A stretch of DNA of 64,000 nucleotides from Piezodorus guildinii (lineage: Eukaryota > Arthropoda > Insecta > Hemiptera > Pentatomidae): NCBI GenBank assembly GCA_023052935.1, contig CM041297.1:110351563-110415562 (forward strand). Reading direction: 5' to 3'. Below are positions 34,480 to 46,388 of the stretch, piece by piece. Position 1 is the stretch's first letter, and each line of letters starts with the position of its first letter. Under the pieces are notes generated by a model. The model was not told the DNA's origin. It did no database searches and saw only the letters and a program-made list of their open reading frames with translations. The position numbers and the translations under genes were made by a program.

Positions 34480-34620
34480 AAAGAAGTGGACAAGAACACG
34501 TTGAAGGTTCGGGAGCTGATAGCTGTGGATTCTCTCACTCTCTGTCACAAAATGTGCAAAAACTACCCAGAAGAACTAAAGGAACGCCTTTCTTGCATCG
34601 TTCTCTATGTCGTTGTTAAA
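34480..34620 (+). other. short unassigned open frame upstream of the minisatellite
   Basis: A frame entering after a TAA near 34,463 reads VDKNTLKVRELIAVDSL then TLCHKMCKNYPEELKERLS and stops at TGA near 34,622. It is about 46 codons, hydrophilic and not low complexity. I do not recognise it; it could be an exon or processed-gene fragment. Confidence 0.25.
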
Positions 34621-34639
34621 TGATGATAGCATGCTCATG

Positions 34640-34905
34640 GGCACAAAGTCTGCTTCACCACAATCCCTGTCCATTGGTTTCGAACTCCCATCAAATCATC
34701 TCACTGCCATAGATGGTGTACTTCTGCTCTTCGAAGACTCAACAAAGTCTGCTTCACCACAATCCCTGTCCATTGGTTTCGAACTCCCATCAAATCATCT
34801 CACTGCCATATATGGTGTACTTCTGCTCTTCGAAGACTCAACAAAGTCTGCTTCACCATCAAATCATTTCACTGCCATAGATGGTGTGCTTCTGCTCTTC
34901 AAAGT
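34640..34905 (+). repeat. 99-bp minisatellite, 2.6 units, in frame
   Basis: The unit starting CAAAGTCTGCTTCACCACAA occurs at 34,644 and 34,743, with a third, internally shortened unit at 34,842. The period is 99 bp, so an open frame (34,607-34,912) encodes a 33-residue repeat starting TKSASPQSLSIGFELPSNHL. No known domain. The frame may be open by chance because a multiple-of-three period preserves phase. Confidence 0.85.
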
Positions 34906-34914
34906 TGTTTAAAT

Positions 34915-36180
34915 TCGAATTTCTGGCATCCGAAGTACATCCACCTGCATTATTGTACTGTGGTGGTGATCATCTTTGACAGGTACCCAGACATGGCATA
35001 ATCACAAAATACGCATTTTTCTTAAATTTACTCCCACTCCTTCTATTGCTATTAAAAACAGTTTTTAAGGCAATATTTTAAAGGTAATTAAATTCTGTAC
35101 AACTTTTATTCTATAAACATTTCAGCGAGATCAAGTCTTTTCCATGTTTTTGCTGTGGGAAGTGGAACGAATCTGTATTTAATTCTATAAAAAAATTTCA
35201 ACTCTATATTAATAAATTTATATTATTTCTTATGTTGATTTTACAACTGAGGTGGGTGAAAATTGTGTATTTCCCGCACCAGATTTTTATATATATGTAG
35301 TCACAGCATGATATGTAGACTAAATGTTCTGGCCAATAATTGGCTCTAGGCTATAGATATATTATTTATTTTTGCCAAAAAAAAAAAAAATAAACACATT
35401 TAAATTGAAGGCATTCTTCTACGAAATTAATACAAAATTTAGTCTATAGTTGGGCATACAGAGCCGTGTCATCCCTCCCTAAAAGTTGTCCGGTAAAATA
35501 AAAATATTAAAAATAAAAGATAAAAAAATAAAAATCATGCATTCGGACATAATATGATACGGTTAGAAATTGTTTTAACTTCCGAACACGCGCTTGATTT
35601 TCCAATTTATGTGTATGCAGATAGTATTTAGAAAAAATATCTTATATTTACAAATCAGTTACGATTGAAATATCCTCTCCTTTTAAACCATTTTCAGGTA
35701 TCCCTCCACTCAACAAAACGCTCTTGAGTTTGTATAAGTCAAGCACATCGATTTTCAATTATTCTTTCTCATCTTGTCAATATATTTTAATCATTAATTT
35801 TTTTTAAGAGGTCAAAATAAAGAATCTCTATCAGAAAACATTTAAATGATCAAAAAATTAATATTCTGAATGGCATTTTAAATGTATGATTCATTATCTG
35901 ATTCACGAGGGAGGAGGAAGTGAGAAATTCCTATCTCTTCCCATCCACCGAGAAAAAACGAAGAGCTGATGGTTAACAATAATGCGTAAGGCCGTTTGGC
36001 TTGCTTCAAGTACGTTAAATCTTGAACTTCACTTCTTCCAAATTCCAAAACAGAAGTTCGCCCTTTTCACTCCCAAAAAAGTGCCCTTCTCTCGACCCTT
36101 AATCCAGTCAAAGGTTTAAAACTAGGATTCAGTAACAAACTAGTCAGGTCGGGATAACATCTGTTATAAGTTCTGGCTTA

Positions 36181-36216
<36 letters not shown>

Positions 36217-36235
36217 TTGATACACGTTATAATAA
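34915..36235. other. unassigned, GC-richer patch at 35,900-36,130
   Basis: Mostly AT-rich. The patch around 35,900-36,130 lacks a long frame. Nothing identified. Confidence 0.4.
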
Positions 36236-36904
36236 CAATTAAGTGGGTAGAATTTGTAAATTAAATGAGATCATACCTCCATTCTTATCTTAACATGAAG
36301 CAGTCAGAATAAATCATATTTTCCGAAGAAGACAAGAATATGGAGATGCCCATTGGGTGGCAAAACAAGAGAGATGTTCTTCTCTTAAAGGACAGTAGTT
36401 ACATGGGGCATTCCAGCTTTATATCTAGAATGCTATAACAAATGGATATTCCAGAAATTTAGGATAGGGATGCATTTCTCATAGGGGAGCTCTCTTCCCC
36501 ATTTCCACTCCACTTGCCTGATTATTGCCAAGTTCATTGGTCTCAAATCCAACTTTATGATCCAGGATCATGGATGGCAGTGCTTCCATTCTCCGGGAAT
36601 GCAACGATGTCTTAGTACCTCACCGATCTGCCCGTATCTAACGTTATATTATACGTCTATATTACTGTTAAAACTAGAAATTGCATAAAAAATACTTATC
36701 GATTATCGAATTCGCATATGAAAAAAACGAAAATTACCTGTGCAGAGAACTTAGAAAATAATATTTATCTTCTCAATACCCCTTCGGGTATTGTATTCAC
36801 ATTGTTATAGGTATATTATTAGTATAAATTATTTATTTAAAGAAATTCACAACTGTATTAAATAAATACAACAAGTAAATAGGCTTTATATATGATTAGT
36901 ACAC

Positions 36905-37095
36905 ATGGTAGTCCTGAGAAAAAAATACCCATTGGTAGCACTCCAATGTCTTATGCTAGGAGGTCTCTTGGCCATCTTCTTTTAAGGCGCCTCGGTGGGT
37001 TGTCGGGAATAAAAATGGAGGAGAGGTCATGCATGGATAAGCGGGTTTGAGTGGGCAGGGAGTTTGGAATGAAAAGAGGTATATCTGTAACGGGC
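36905..37095 (-). pseudogene. LINE protein fragment, first of two related copies
   Basis: The reverse strand reads VEDLARYRYTSFHSKLPAHS then NPLI, a stop, then in another frame DNPPRRLKRRWPRDLLA and a GVLPMG segment. The 42.2-kb locus encodes the same order. The homology between two independent loci argues for a decayed element protein. The clade is not assignable from this short piece. Confidence 0.5.
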
Positions 37096-37099
37096 CAAG

Positions 37100-37945
37100 T
37101 CTTCAACTAATGGGATATTATTTGTTTTTTAACATTACAAGTATCCGAAATAATTAGATTTAATCAAATTTCTTGTTATTTAAGATAGACACAAACCTTT
37201 CTTACATCTAATTAGCAAATTTGTTCATAAATAGAAATAGTAATAAGATACCTATATTTTATTAGGTATTCATAGAAGTTATGATTCATTGATGTTATGG
37301 TTCACATAATCACCATAGGTGATCTCAAACTTTTGACCGGCAGTGTAAGTGTAATTAATATCTTAGCTCCTGAATATCTTAGGATGACTCTGTTTATGTA
37401 GTGAGCATTATTATACTATAGTTATTTTGTTATAGTCAAATGAATATCGCGAGGTAAAGTAGTAAGTGGGGGTATAGGATTGATGTTTTTCCTGGAGAGG
37501 GGAAGACAGACGCAAAGGAAAAACGCTTGCGTTTGGTTGCAGTCATGGTTAGCTACGCCACTGCATCTTGATATCACTTCATTTCAATCCGTCTTCACTC
37601 TTTCCTAAGCTATTTCCACCCTGGACTTCCCCACCACCACCTCAAGAGGTTTGAACTCGTAGTCACAACCATGTTGTCCCCTAACGCAATTCCCCCTGTT
37701 GCTCGCTTCTATGTGGGCGAGAATGAGTACGTATTTAATTTTAATTTAATATATATTTAACATAATCAATATCTATCATTTTAAATTAGAATATAATTAG
37801 GTATTATTAGTGTTTTTATCATAACTAATAATTATATTATTGATTAGTGAATATTATTACTTTAATTGTTATGTATTTTATGTAGTTTTTAATGAGTATA
37901 AGTAATCCTGTGAATAATATCCATAGATCCTTTATCCATAGATTT
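37100..37945. other. AT-rich stretch, nothing recognised
   Basis: Includes a GC-richer patch near 37,580-37,730 without an identifiable product. Confidence 0.4.
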
Positions 37946-37949
37946 AGGT

Positions 37950-38110
37950 TAATTATTTTCAATAATGAAAGTTTGTAATCGACCAAAAATAAATTACCTC
38001 CCCCCCACAATCAAAATTCGAGGGCTTTCGTTTCAAGATACGTAGAAGCCGAATATAGAATTTAAAAAAAATCCGTTTGTCCGCCGCACGCTGCTTTTCA
38101 TTTATTTTAA
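37950..38110 (+). repeat. family D left-end fragment
   Basis: GGTTAATTATTTTCAATAAT, TTTCGTTTCAAGATACGTAG and CCGTTTGTCCGCCGCACGC follow family D order. The copy breaks off near 38,110. Confidence 0.65.
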
Positions 38111-38114
38111 ATTA

Positions 38115-39025
38115 TCAATGTTCTTTTTTTTTCGAATGGCGAGAAGAAAATGGTCCTTTCTACCACTGCACGGTAGGGTGAAACACCAAATTATTGGACA
38201 TTATTATGGCCAGACTGCTGGCCGTATGAATAAAAGGTTGAATGTAGACCCCATTATTTTTAACGAGGAATCGATTTCTGTATTAATATTTTCATTTCGA
38301 TGTAAAGGCTGGCCAGAAGACACTTTTTTTTTTTTTTTTTTGTAAATTGGAACCCTAAAATTGACGTCGTAAATTCCACTATTCTTTCCACATCCTATTT
38401 GCAGCAACTTTTACTTAAGATCCTTTTTTGATAGGAGCAACAGTATAAAAGGATTATGTTTTTTTGTTTTTTTAAAAAAAGGACATTTTTCATGGACGGT
38501 CATTTTAATAAGATATCTTAGGTGGAAATTTTTAAATTAAAAAAAACTGATGATGGACAATGATAATAGAAACTAAGAAGAACAGCTTAACCACAAATAT
38601 ATGGTGCAATTCGAAATTTCAGATATTGGTCCTATGAGCTGTTGTTCGTTTACTCTCTCTTTAACCATTTAGTATTGAAAATTGGACCAAGTTTCTTATC
38701 ACAATCTTGATAATACTGTAGCAATGGTTTTCTCGAAAAGTCCAATCTGTCATTGAATAATTCAATTAATTCAGGATAGAAAGAAATAATCAAGGAGACA
38801 CTGGAATAAAAATATTAACAATTCGAACTAATCATTGATAGTTTTATTTTAAAACCTGAATATTTATATAAATATAAGCTTTGCTTTAAGTTTTTTTAAT
38901 ATAGCTAAGTTTTAATGAAAAACACCAAAATGGGGTTTATATATTATATATTATTTGTTTATTGTATAAACATGTATAATTAAAGGAATTTGTTTTAAAA
39001 CTAGACTACATAAGATTTCCCTTCG
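38115..39025. other. unassigned AT-rich stretch
   Basis: A 75-codon plus-strand frame and a 67-codon minus-strand frame overlap at 38,118-38,407 between T-runs. Neither resembles a known protein. No other feature seen. Confidence 0.35.
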
Positions 39026-39039
39026 GTGGTTCTATTTGG

Positions 39040-39335
39040 TTTTTCGTTAATTCAATTAACGTCTTATTAATTTAAACTTTACTGTGGCTAATCGGATGAT
39101 GCTATGGTGGGAGCCCTGAATTTTGTCTATCCCTGTTTAATTAGGATAGGGATCTTTAATGAGTACCTGACATCGCACAGGCTCGGGACCACCTTTTTAC
39201 GTCCTCTCCGAAGGACGATAACTAAGGATTTTTTACCCCATCAAAAAATCCTAGGACCACATACGGGTTTGAACCCGCGACCTTTGGTATAGACGGTTAT
39301 TATGCTAGCCATCCTTCTACAGGTGATCCCTCATA
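39040..39335 (-). repeat. SINE2 copy, minus orientation
   Basis: GTGGCTAATCGGATGATGCT, TTAGGATAGGGATCTTTAAT, CAGGCTCGGGACCACC, GGTTTGAACCCGCGACCTTT (B-box reversed) and ATGCTAGCCATCCTTCTAC (A-box side) cover nearly the whole element. It is moderately diverged from the 19.4-kb copy. Confidence 0.82.
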
Positions 39336-39711
39336 GGTTAGTAAAAATAAAAATGTTGTGAAAAATTAATTAAATTATGATCCGATAAAATATTATCTAA
39401 AACATTAATTTGCATGAAAACATTTAAAAATACGAAGCAAAATCATGATGATCTTACTGTCAGTATTTAAATCGTAGTAAAGCTAAATCGAAAAGAATAT
39501 CTTGATCATACAAGCATAGAAATATGACATTTGAAAATTAAATTCATTTTAATAATATAGATTTCAATTAAGTACAATGTATATTTCATTAGTAATTAAA
39601 ACATAATATGTTTTTTGTTTACTTTGGAAAGAAACTGAGGTTATCTCTGTGAAACAACTATAAAGCTTATTCCTAAATGTCCGAATATTCTTGATACAAT
39701 GGGGAATCCAT

Positions 39712-40958
39712 AAAAAAAACGCGGCAAATTATTACACAATGGTTTATTATTTCCAAATAACAATATTGGGGTATAACTGTTGATAGGCAATTAAGTAATA
39801 TAAAAAGCATTAATTCAAAGCATCATATCATAACACTACCACTGATTTCAAAACACAATATCTAAGCTAGTTGTAAACCAAATTCAATGATTATTTTTTC
39901 ATTTGGTCCAAAATCTTTTGGAGAATAGCACTGGGATCTCCTGGAACCCTGATTTGCTATCTACTTGTGAATGGCAAAGTTTAGTTTGTCGTTACCGAGT
40001 GTATAACGTCAATCATTAGTTCAAGATAATTGTTTTGATGCTAATAAAATTTCTATTTGTTTTCATTGCATTATTGACATTTAATACTTTTTTTTTTATC
40101 GCGCTTTAATGATTCTAAAACTTTATACACATTTTTCTCTATCTTCAAAAATAACTGAGTTATAAGCGTATTTATGTGAAAAATATCAATTTTTTTTCCT
40201 TTATTTTTTCTCTTTTATATAATTATTAAATAACAATAATGAATTTTTTTTTCTATCTTCGAAAATAACGTAGTTACAAGAATATATATATATATTTATA
40301 TATATATAAGCGAGAATTCATTTTTTTTCTTTTCTTTTTTCTTTTTTATATAATTATTGGGGGTTTTCGGTTAAAAAGCAATAATGATTTTATTTTACTA
40401 TTTCCGAAAATAACGTAGTTACAAGCGTATATATAAGCGAGATTTCAATTTTTTTTTTTTTTTTTATCTCACTTTACTGATTCTAAAACTCTATACATAC
40501 TTTTCTCCATCGTCAAAAATAACTGAGTTATGAGCGTATTTATGTGATAAATATCATTTTTTTTTCTTTTCTTCTTTCTCTTTTATATAATTATTCGCGT
40601 TTTGTTGGTTAAATAACACTCATACATTTTTTTTCTATCTTCAAAAATAACTGAGTTATTGAATAAAATCCTTTTAATCGGCCGCCATTTTAAAACTAAC
40701 CAGCTGATATCAACGTCTAGGTGTTAGGATCATCGTTGAATGGACTAGTATTTTTGTAGGGAATTTAAAAAAAAAAATTGCTCCAGTAGTTCCGGAGATA
40801 TGCCGCGGACGGCAGATGGCGGAAAAACGGATTTTTTTATTCGTTATTCGGATTCTACGCATCTTGAAACGTAAACCCTCAAATTTTGAGCAGAGGTAAT
40901 TTTTTTTTTCTTTTTGGTCGATTACAAAGGTTGATTATTGAAAATACAATAATAAACC
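39712..40958 (-). mobile_element. family D DNA element, longest copy, with internal tandem array
   Basis: The right end, reversed, is GGTTTATTATTGTATTTTCA. The left end GGCAAATTATTACACAATGG then TTTATTATTTCC matches the right end of the 60.4-kb copy reversed, so both termini begin or end around GGTTTATTATT. Central markers are GATGATCCTAACACCTAGAC and AAAATGGCGGCCGATTA (reversed). About 40,100-40,670 is a degenerate array. No transposase frame; non-autonomous. Confidence 0.75.
40095..40675. repeat. degenerate tandem array inside family D
   Basis: Five units each carry a CTATCTTCAAAAATAACTGA-like segment, then AGTTATAAGCGTATTTATGT or a shorter form, then a T/C tract ending CTTTTATATAATTATT. 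Unit length varies around 110-150 bp. The 60.4-kb copy has fewer units. Confidence 0.7.
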
Positions 40959-41219
40959 AAAATGTGCTATGTGTACCACCAACTCACACATACAGTCCAC
41001 AGCCACATTCAGATGACGATGACATACTTCAAGATGACATATCTCTAATGTGTGATGATGTTTTACAATGAAATGAAACAGTAATAAAAAAACAGATGCA
41101 TTCTCAACGCAATCTACTTTACCGAAATAACTCTTCTTTCCAACAAATTCCAGCGCAAATCGAGAATTTTAAAAAACTTTCACTTCTATCGGCAGTCCCT
41201 ATGACTACCTTAATTGTAA

Positions 41220-41335
41220 TTTTTTTTTTCATTAAAAAAATCCTTGGTCCATCTGCCGCGTTTGAACCCGTGACCATGGTGCATGAGGCTATTTTGCTAT
41301 ACAATATACAATTGGTGACCTCAACTAGTGATATT
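41220..41335 (-). repeat. SINE2 head fragment
   Basis: AAATCCTTGGTCCATCTGCC then GCGTTTGAACCCGTGACCA correspond to the SINE2 head and following segment reversed. The remainder of the element is not recognisable. Confidence 0.5.
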
Positions 41336-41339
41336 TAAC

Positions 41340-42180
41340 ATTGTAGTAAAATATGCAATCTGATCAATGATATGTACTGAAAAAGGTTCTACTCTGGTTA
41401 GTATAATGTTCCTGATTATTTGATGTTCCTTGTCCTGATTTTCATCCTAATAATTTAGAACTGTTTAATAGAGACCAATAAGAATATTACTGTTTTCTAT
41501 GAGTTCATATACCATGGAATTTGCTTTGTTGTCTGTCAGGCATCCGAGTGTAGATGGTAGAAATACATTATAGGTGATCGATGGACGGCGGACGGAAGTG
41601 TTTAAACACAGACTGGTGGCAGGGAGATCATACCTCCCAGTTCCATTAAATTAGTATTTTTTAATTAGTTGAAAGTTTACGATAATATTTAATTTTATCT
41701 TTATGTATGATTGTGTCGATAATTGTTACACCAAAAACATCATTCTCTTGTTAAGAATCAATGAATAGAGTGTGGGTGAAGAATTATGAAGGACAACAGA
41801 ACAATGAACTTTTTATTTTTAAAATATTAATTCTGTCCCGCACAAAAATTATGTAAAAATATGTAAAGCTTGCTTGTCAAACTTTTGTCGACACAGGACG
41901 GCCTAATGTTAATGCAAAGAGATAAGATATACTTTGAAATGGGTATCAGTATTTTTTTTTTATTTTTTTTTTTTTATTTCCAACATAAATTAGTTTAGGT
42001 TAATTTTAAGTAATAACGTACATTGCCTATTATTGTTATTTGAAGTTCGAATAAAAATATAAAGTTGCATTATTCAGGGTATTTGAATCAGTGTATTTTC
42101 CCGTTTCACAAATATTTTGACTTATCACCGTCAAATCAAGTATATGTGATGAAAATAAAATACAATGACATTAAATATAT
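41340..42180. other. AT-rich stretch, nothing recognised
   Basis: No coding pattern or repeat family seen. Confidence 0.45.
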
Positions 42181-42184
42181 GTAA

Positions 42185-42375
42185 AGACACTACCGACTGG
42201 CAGTACTCCAGTAAGTAATCTAAACTAGATGGTCTCGAGGCCATCTTCTTTTCAGTTGCCTTGGGGGGATTATCAGCAAAGGGAAGAAGAAGCTAGGATT
42301 GAAACTAGTGGATTAGAGTGGGAATGAAGTTTGTTACGAAAGGAATTGTATTTGGCTCGGGCTAAATCAGCAACA
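42185..42375 (-). pseudogene. LINE protein fragment, second related copy
   Basis: The reverse strand reads ADLARAKYNSFRNKLHSHSN then PLVS, followed after stops by PPRQLKRRWPRDHLV. It aligns with the 36.9-37.1-kb fragment in the same order (DLARxKYxSFxxKLxxHSNPL, then PPRxLKRRWPRD). Interrupted and dead. Confidence 0.5.
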
Positions 42376-42379
42376 TATG

Positions 42380-43290
42380 GAACTTTAAGGTCTTTATGCG
42401 AGTGTTCGTAACAAAGTAAGGATCATTAAGGAATTATTAAATTTCAATAAATAATAAACATTTGTCACATTTAGTCCAGTCTATGTTAATAATTATTAAG
42501 CCTTACAACCAAGTATATTTATAAAAGAAAGGCAATGATTAAACATAGGTGTTGAAAAACATTAATATGCAAAAACCTTATTCTATATATGCAGCTCAGT
42601 CACTGCGTCTATTAGACCAAGGTCTGCAATTGCGCACAGCAATAATTTCCTTGGATGTCAAATCCTATGACATCTTCGGAGTAAAATTTACTAATGTGGA
42701 CTAAAATATATTTTTATAAGTAATATATGTATACACGTGTAAAATATTAGAAAATAGTACAATTAAAGAAGTTTAAAATGCCAGAAAACGTGAGTTAGAA
42801 AAATTAACATGTATATAGAAGTCGTAAAAGAAAATATGTGAAAATATAAAAAATACCATTCTTACTAATGGCCAACCATGTCAGCGTAACTGTCTCATTT
42901 TTTCATCTAGGTGCGGCATATTAAATGTTAATTACTTTAAATAAACACATAGAATTGTTCTGATAGAATACTGAAACCTTAATTTAGTACAAAATATTAT
43001 GCGGGATAGTTGAGGAATGTGGTTTGTTATCGACTGGTGAATCGCCTCTGCTTCGCACGGTGCGATTTGAATATGGTGTCTTTTATGTTAAAGAATGTTG
43101 ACCAATTTAGAGTTTATCGCTTTGGAACTATGAGTTAATTAAAGAAGAAGAGACGTTCGAAAGTTTATGGGCATATAACAACTTTCTATTATTAATTTTT
43201 CTAAATTCTTGTGCTTTCCAATGGTATATGGTAGGTCTATAATACTTCTCAGAAAAAGGTTTTGATGCAGTGATTACAGACATTTTTTTT
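42380..43290. other. AT-rich stretch, nothing recognised
   Basis: No coding pattern or recognised repeat. Confidence 0.45.
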
Positions 43291-43317
43291 TTTTTTACCA
43301 TCTAAAGAAAAACTTAC

Positions 43318-43605
43318 TAACCTGTACCTCTACAACCCATGAAGGGTCTTAGGCTCAGTACATATAGAGATTCGCACTGTTGCTAGGCCAACGGTCGTGA
43401 AATGAAGTGATTAGGCCTTGATCACGCTCAGTCACCACGTTTTTACCCAATTTGGGTTCCCACTTTAACGAGGTTGGGTATGCCCCAGGAGGGTCTCCAC
43501 CTTGGGAACGCCCCCCGACTGAAATAACAGAATAAATAATATTCTGTCATAGCGAGATTCGAACCTAGGACCCTAAGAACAGGAGACAGTGCTCTCTAGC
43601 CACCA
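43318..43605 (-). mobile_element. SINE1 copy with long flanking repeats
   Basis: CCTGTACCTCTACAACCCAT through AGCGAGATTCGAACCTAGGA (B-box reversed). The far end of the head is partly lost. CATCTAAAGAAAAA occurs on both sides (about 43,301 and 43,644), with T-runs next to each, consistent with a target duplication of up to 30 bp. Confidence 0.82.
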
Positions 43606-43919
43606 GTTTTGATACCTTGATTTGAGATATTTTTTTTTTAGCCCATCTAAAGAAAAAGTTAATTTCAATAAGTTTTACTTATAAACATTCTGGGAAGAAT
43701 ATAAGATGAGGAAGATTACTTTCAGATATCTTTCTGACAATCAGGAAACAGTAGCTAGTCGTTTTGGCACAAAAATGACTGACGTTTGGTCTCGGGCTTG
43801 CAGGAATACAAAAAAAAAAAAGGTAATTTGTATAATCTGAGAGTTTTTTCTCGTTTGTAAAGAGCCTCAAAAAAAATCTAATCTGAACACAAAAATTATA
43901 TCTATTATCATAAATATTT

Positions 43920-44300
43920 CCTTAACGAAAGTGAAAAAGAGGACAAACATAGTTGGGAGCAGTCAAACCTAATTGCAGCAAATGGAAAACTGGCTCCAGA
44001 AAGTCTAGAAGCAAAGAAATTATACTGTGCAGAATAAGAATTTACCCATGGATACCTCCTAAAACTGCTGGAAGCATCCACTAGCACAAAATGTGAAAAC
44101 GTCATACAAACAGTGAAACATTTGCTGATAGGATGCAAAAATTATGAGGATTTGTGAGAAAATATTGGATTGCCACATACACTGAACAAAATACTCGGCG
44201 ACGAAAAGAACAGATATCCATACTGTTTGATATTTAAAGATTGTAGGGTACTAAAACAGGATATCATTCATTATGATGACGCCAATGACCCTGTAGGGTA
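43920..44300 (+). pseudogene. retroelement C-terminal tail (cysteine/histidine motif)
   Basis: A plus-strand frame gives CENVIQTVKHLLIGCKNYED, a stop, then NIGLPHTLNKILGDE and ends after IIHYDDANDPVG. The C-x(n)-ETVxHLLxxCxxY pattern is typical of the tail that follows RNase H in I, R1 and jockey-type LINEs. The upstream frame (GSKEIILCRIR area) is disrupted. Assignment is by pattern only. Confidence 0.5.
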
Positions 44301-44387
44301 GAGGTGGATAACTATTTTTTTTTTAAATAACTAAGAAAATTTCTTAAAGATTATAAAATTCATCTTTCGATATTTGTATATACCTTT

Positions 44388-44835
44388 ACCCCTACAACCC
44401 ATGAGTGGTCTTGGATTCATGAGTGTTAATTGGAGTAAGAGATTCCCGTTTCGTTGCCAAAGACTTATTATGTAGATGATAATGTTATTTGCCATAATTA
44501 AATTTAACGTACTGAGAAAAAAAATAAAAATTGAAATAAAAAAACAAACAAAAAATCTGTACATCAATAACCCAAGTACCTTTAAAGAAGGATCTTTGGT
44601 TGTCTTGAACGTTTTTACTGTTTATAGCCATAATACTCATGCAAATATATCGAGATCACGTTCATCCGCCAGGTTTTTCTCGTATTATGTGGGGACCCAT
44701 TTTATAGAGGCTGGGTGTGCCCCAGAAGGATGTCTCTATCCTAAGGTCGTCCCACGGCTAAAATTATAGAATAAATGAATTATCTGCTACTGTCGCGGTT
44801 CGACCTCGTGACCCAGAGTTAGCCTAAGCAATGAA
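44388..44835 (-). repeat. SINE1 copies, two diverged pieces
   Basis: 44,388-44,450 has CCCTACAACCCATGAGTGGT. 44,555-44,835 has GTTTATAGCCATAATACTCA, TCCGCCAGGTTTTTCTC, GGCTGGGTGTGCCCCAGAAG and a degraded B-box (GCGGTTCGACCTCG). The larger piece shares variants with the 27.7-kb copy. Confidence 0.6.
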
Positions 44836-45837
44836 GGTTAAAAGCAGTCTAGTGTCGAAAAAAAAAAGACAATCTGAACTTTTCAGTTGCTTGAATACAT
44901 TAAAATGAGCGTTGAGTGAAAATTTTGCATGTTTCAGCAAATTTATTATATAACATGTTTTAAAGCTTATATAAAAAGAAATAAAGCGACACAACAAGCA
45001 TTAATGTCGAACGAATAGCGAAGTTATTGGCAATTACTAAAAGACTTCCGAAACGTGATATTCAAGGGGAGATATGGGGGAGAGTACAACGGGGAAGAGT
45101 GAACACTTTTGAGAAAATACTCCTCTAATAAGGTGCTAAACACTGACAAAAAATCTGTTCTAATTTCTTCCTTCACAAAACCTTCATTGCCTCGGTAAAG
45201 GAGTCAGGTGTTCTATTTGCTAGAGCACGCCGCACCTATATTTATCTATACAATAACTGTAAATTAATTAATTATTTCCAAATGCCAGACATTTGCACAT
45301 TGCTAAGTTATAACCAATTACCCTCTACTTTCATGGACCCTAAGATCATCGCCAGAATTGTAAATCGGTATATTGGAAACTGCTATTTTCGTATCTTCAA
45401 CCTTGAATGGGAGCACGTGATTCCATTCAGTTTACAAATCTGATAGACGAATCTGTTAGCTCTATCTGGTTTCTGATACATAGATCACAGAAATAATTTT
45501 TAAAAAAAGCGAAAGTGTTTTTTTTCCTGAAATCACACTCAGAACAAAATTTTATGAAAATGAAAATTTTGAAAAAAAAAATCGTTTCAACATACAATTT
45601 AAAATGTTATACCAATTTTTAAGAAAATAATAGGTGACTAGAGATTTATTATTGTGAAAATAAATGCATTTACTGTTAAAGGGGGGTCCGGAAACAGGTG
45701 GACCATCCTAATGTCCTCCATGGACCATTGGCTAAGGGAGCATTTTTGAAAAGTATTGCTATGTATCAAACCTAAAATATTGAAAATTATAAAAGACGAG
45801 TAGAAGTGTTGTCAGGCCCTAGCCAGGAAGGTTCTTA

Positions 45838-46030
45838 GAAGGGCGGTGCAAAAAAGATACACCCCTCCACTCCTGGTGCGGGGAGAGCCACCGGGGGAGT
45901 CAGAGAGAGAAGATCTTGAAGAGGACACATATCCGGAAGTCGCCGACAGCATTTAATCTGTTATAGCCAAGTAATTTATACAGTCCCTTGATCTTATAGT
46001 GTATAATCTGTATCTAAATAAACTACTTAT
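45838..46030 (+). other. possible 3'-terminal coding piece with polyadenylation signal
   Basis: After a TTGTCAGGCCCTAG segment that resembles a 3' splice site, a GC-rich frame reads KVLRRAVQKRYTPPLLVRGE then PPGESEREDLEEDTYPEVAD, SI and TAA (about 45,957). ATAAATAAACT-type signals follow near 46,015. It has no match that I know. It could be a last exon or the end of an element ORF. Confidence 0.25.
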
Positions 46031-46388
46031 TTATTCATTAATGTTTTATAATAAATTGGATAACACAAACCCCTTTGGAAAGGTTTCCAATTGTGCTCCC
46101 TTAGTTTAACCCATGTCTTAAATGAGTTCAGACATAGCAGTATGGACTCGAAATAAATTAGTTCCAGAACATGGCGGAGACTATAATTCAGGACTAGCTG
46201 GGAATTTCGCACCAATTTTTATATTAGTAATTTGGATATATACATTTAGTTTGGCAGTATCTCCCTTCTTTGTTTCTCGAAAATTGTATTCAGGATTGAT
46301 TGAGTATGCTATGTACTCATAGCAATTCAGCAAATCCAAGTTGAGCAGCAGATCCAATTGTGGATTTCCCTCTTTAATTTGCTTTTTT

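Larger units (their letters stand above)
33511..36459. repeat. inverted pair of ~225-bp repeats
   Basis: 33,511-33,737 and 36,238-36,459 are reverse complements with scattered substitutions and one 17-bp length difference. Shared segments include CTTTAAGAGAAGAAC, TTGTTTTGCCACCCAATGGG and AAGATAAGAATGGAGGTATG. They may be ends of one larger element or two insertions of one family. The DNA between them holds the minisatellite and family D pieces. Confidence 0.75.
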
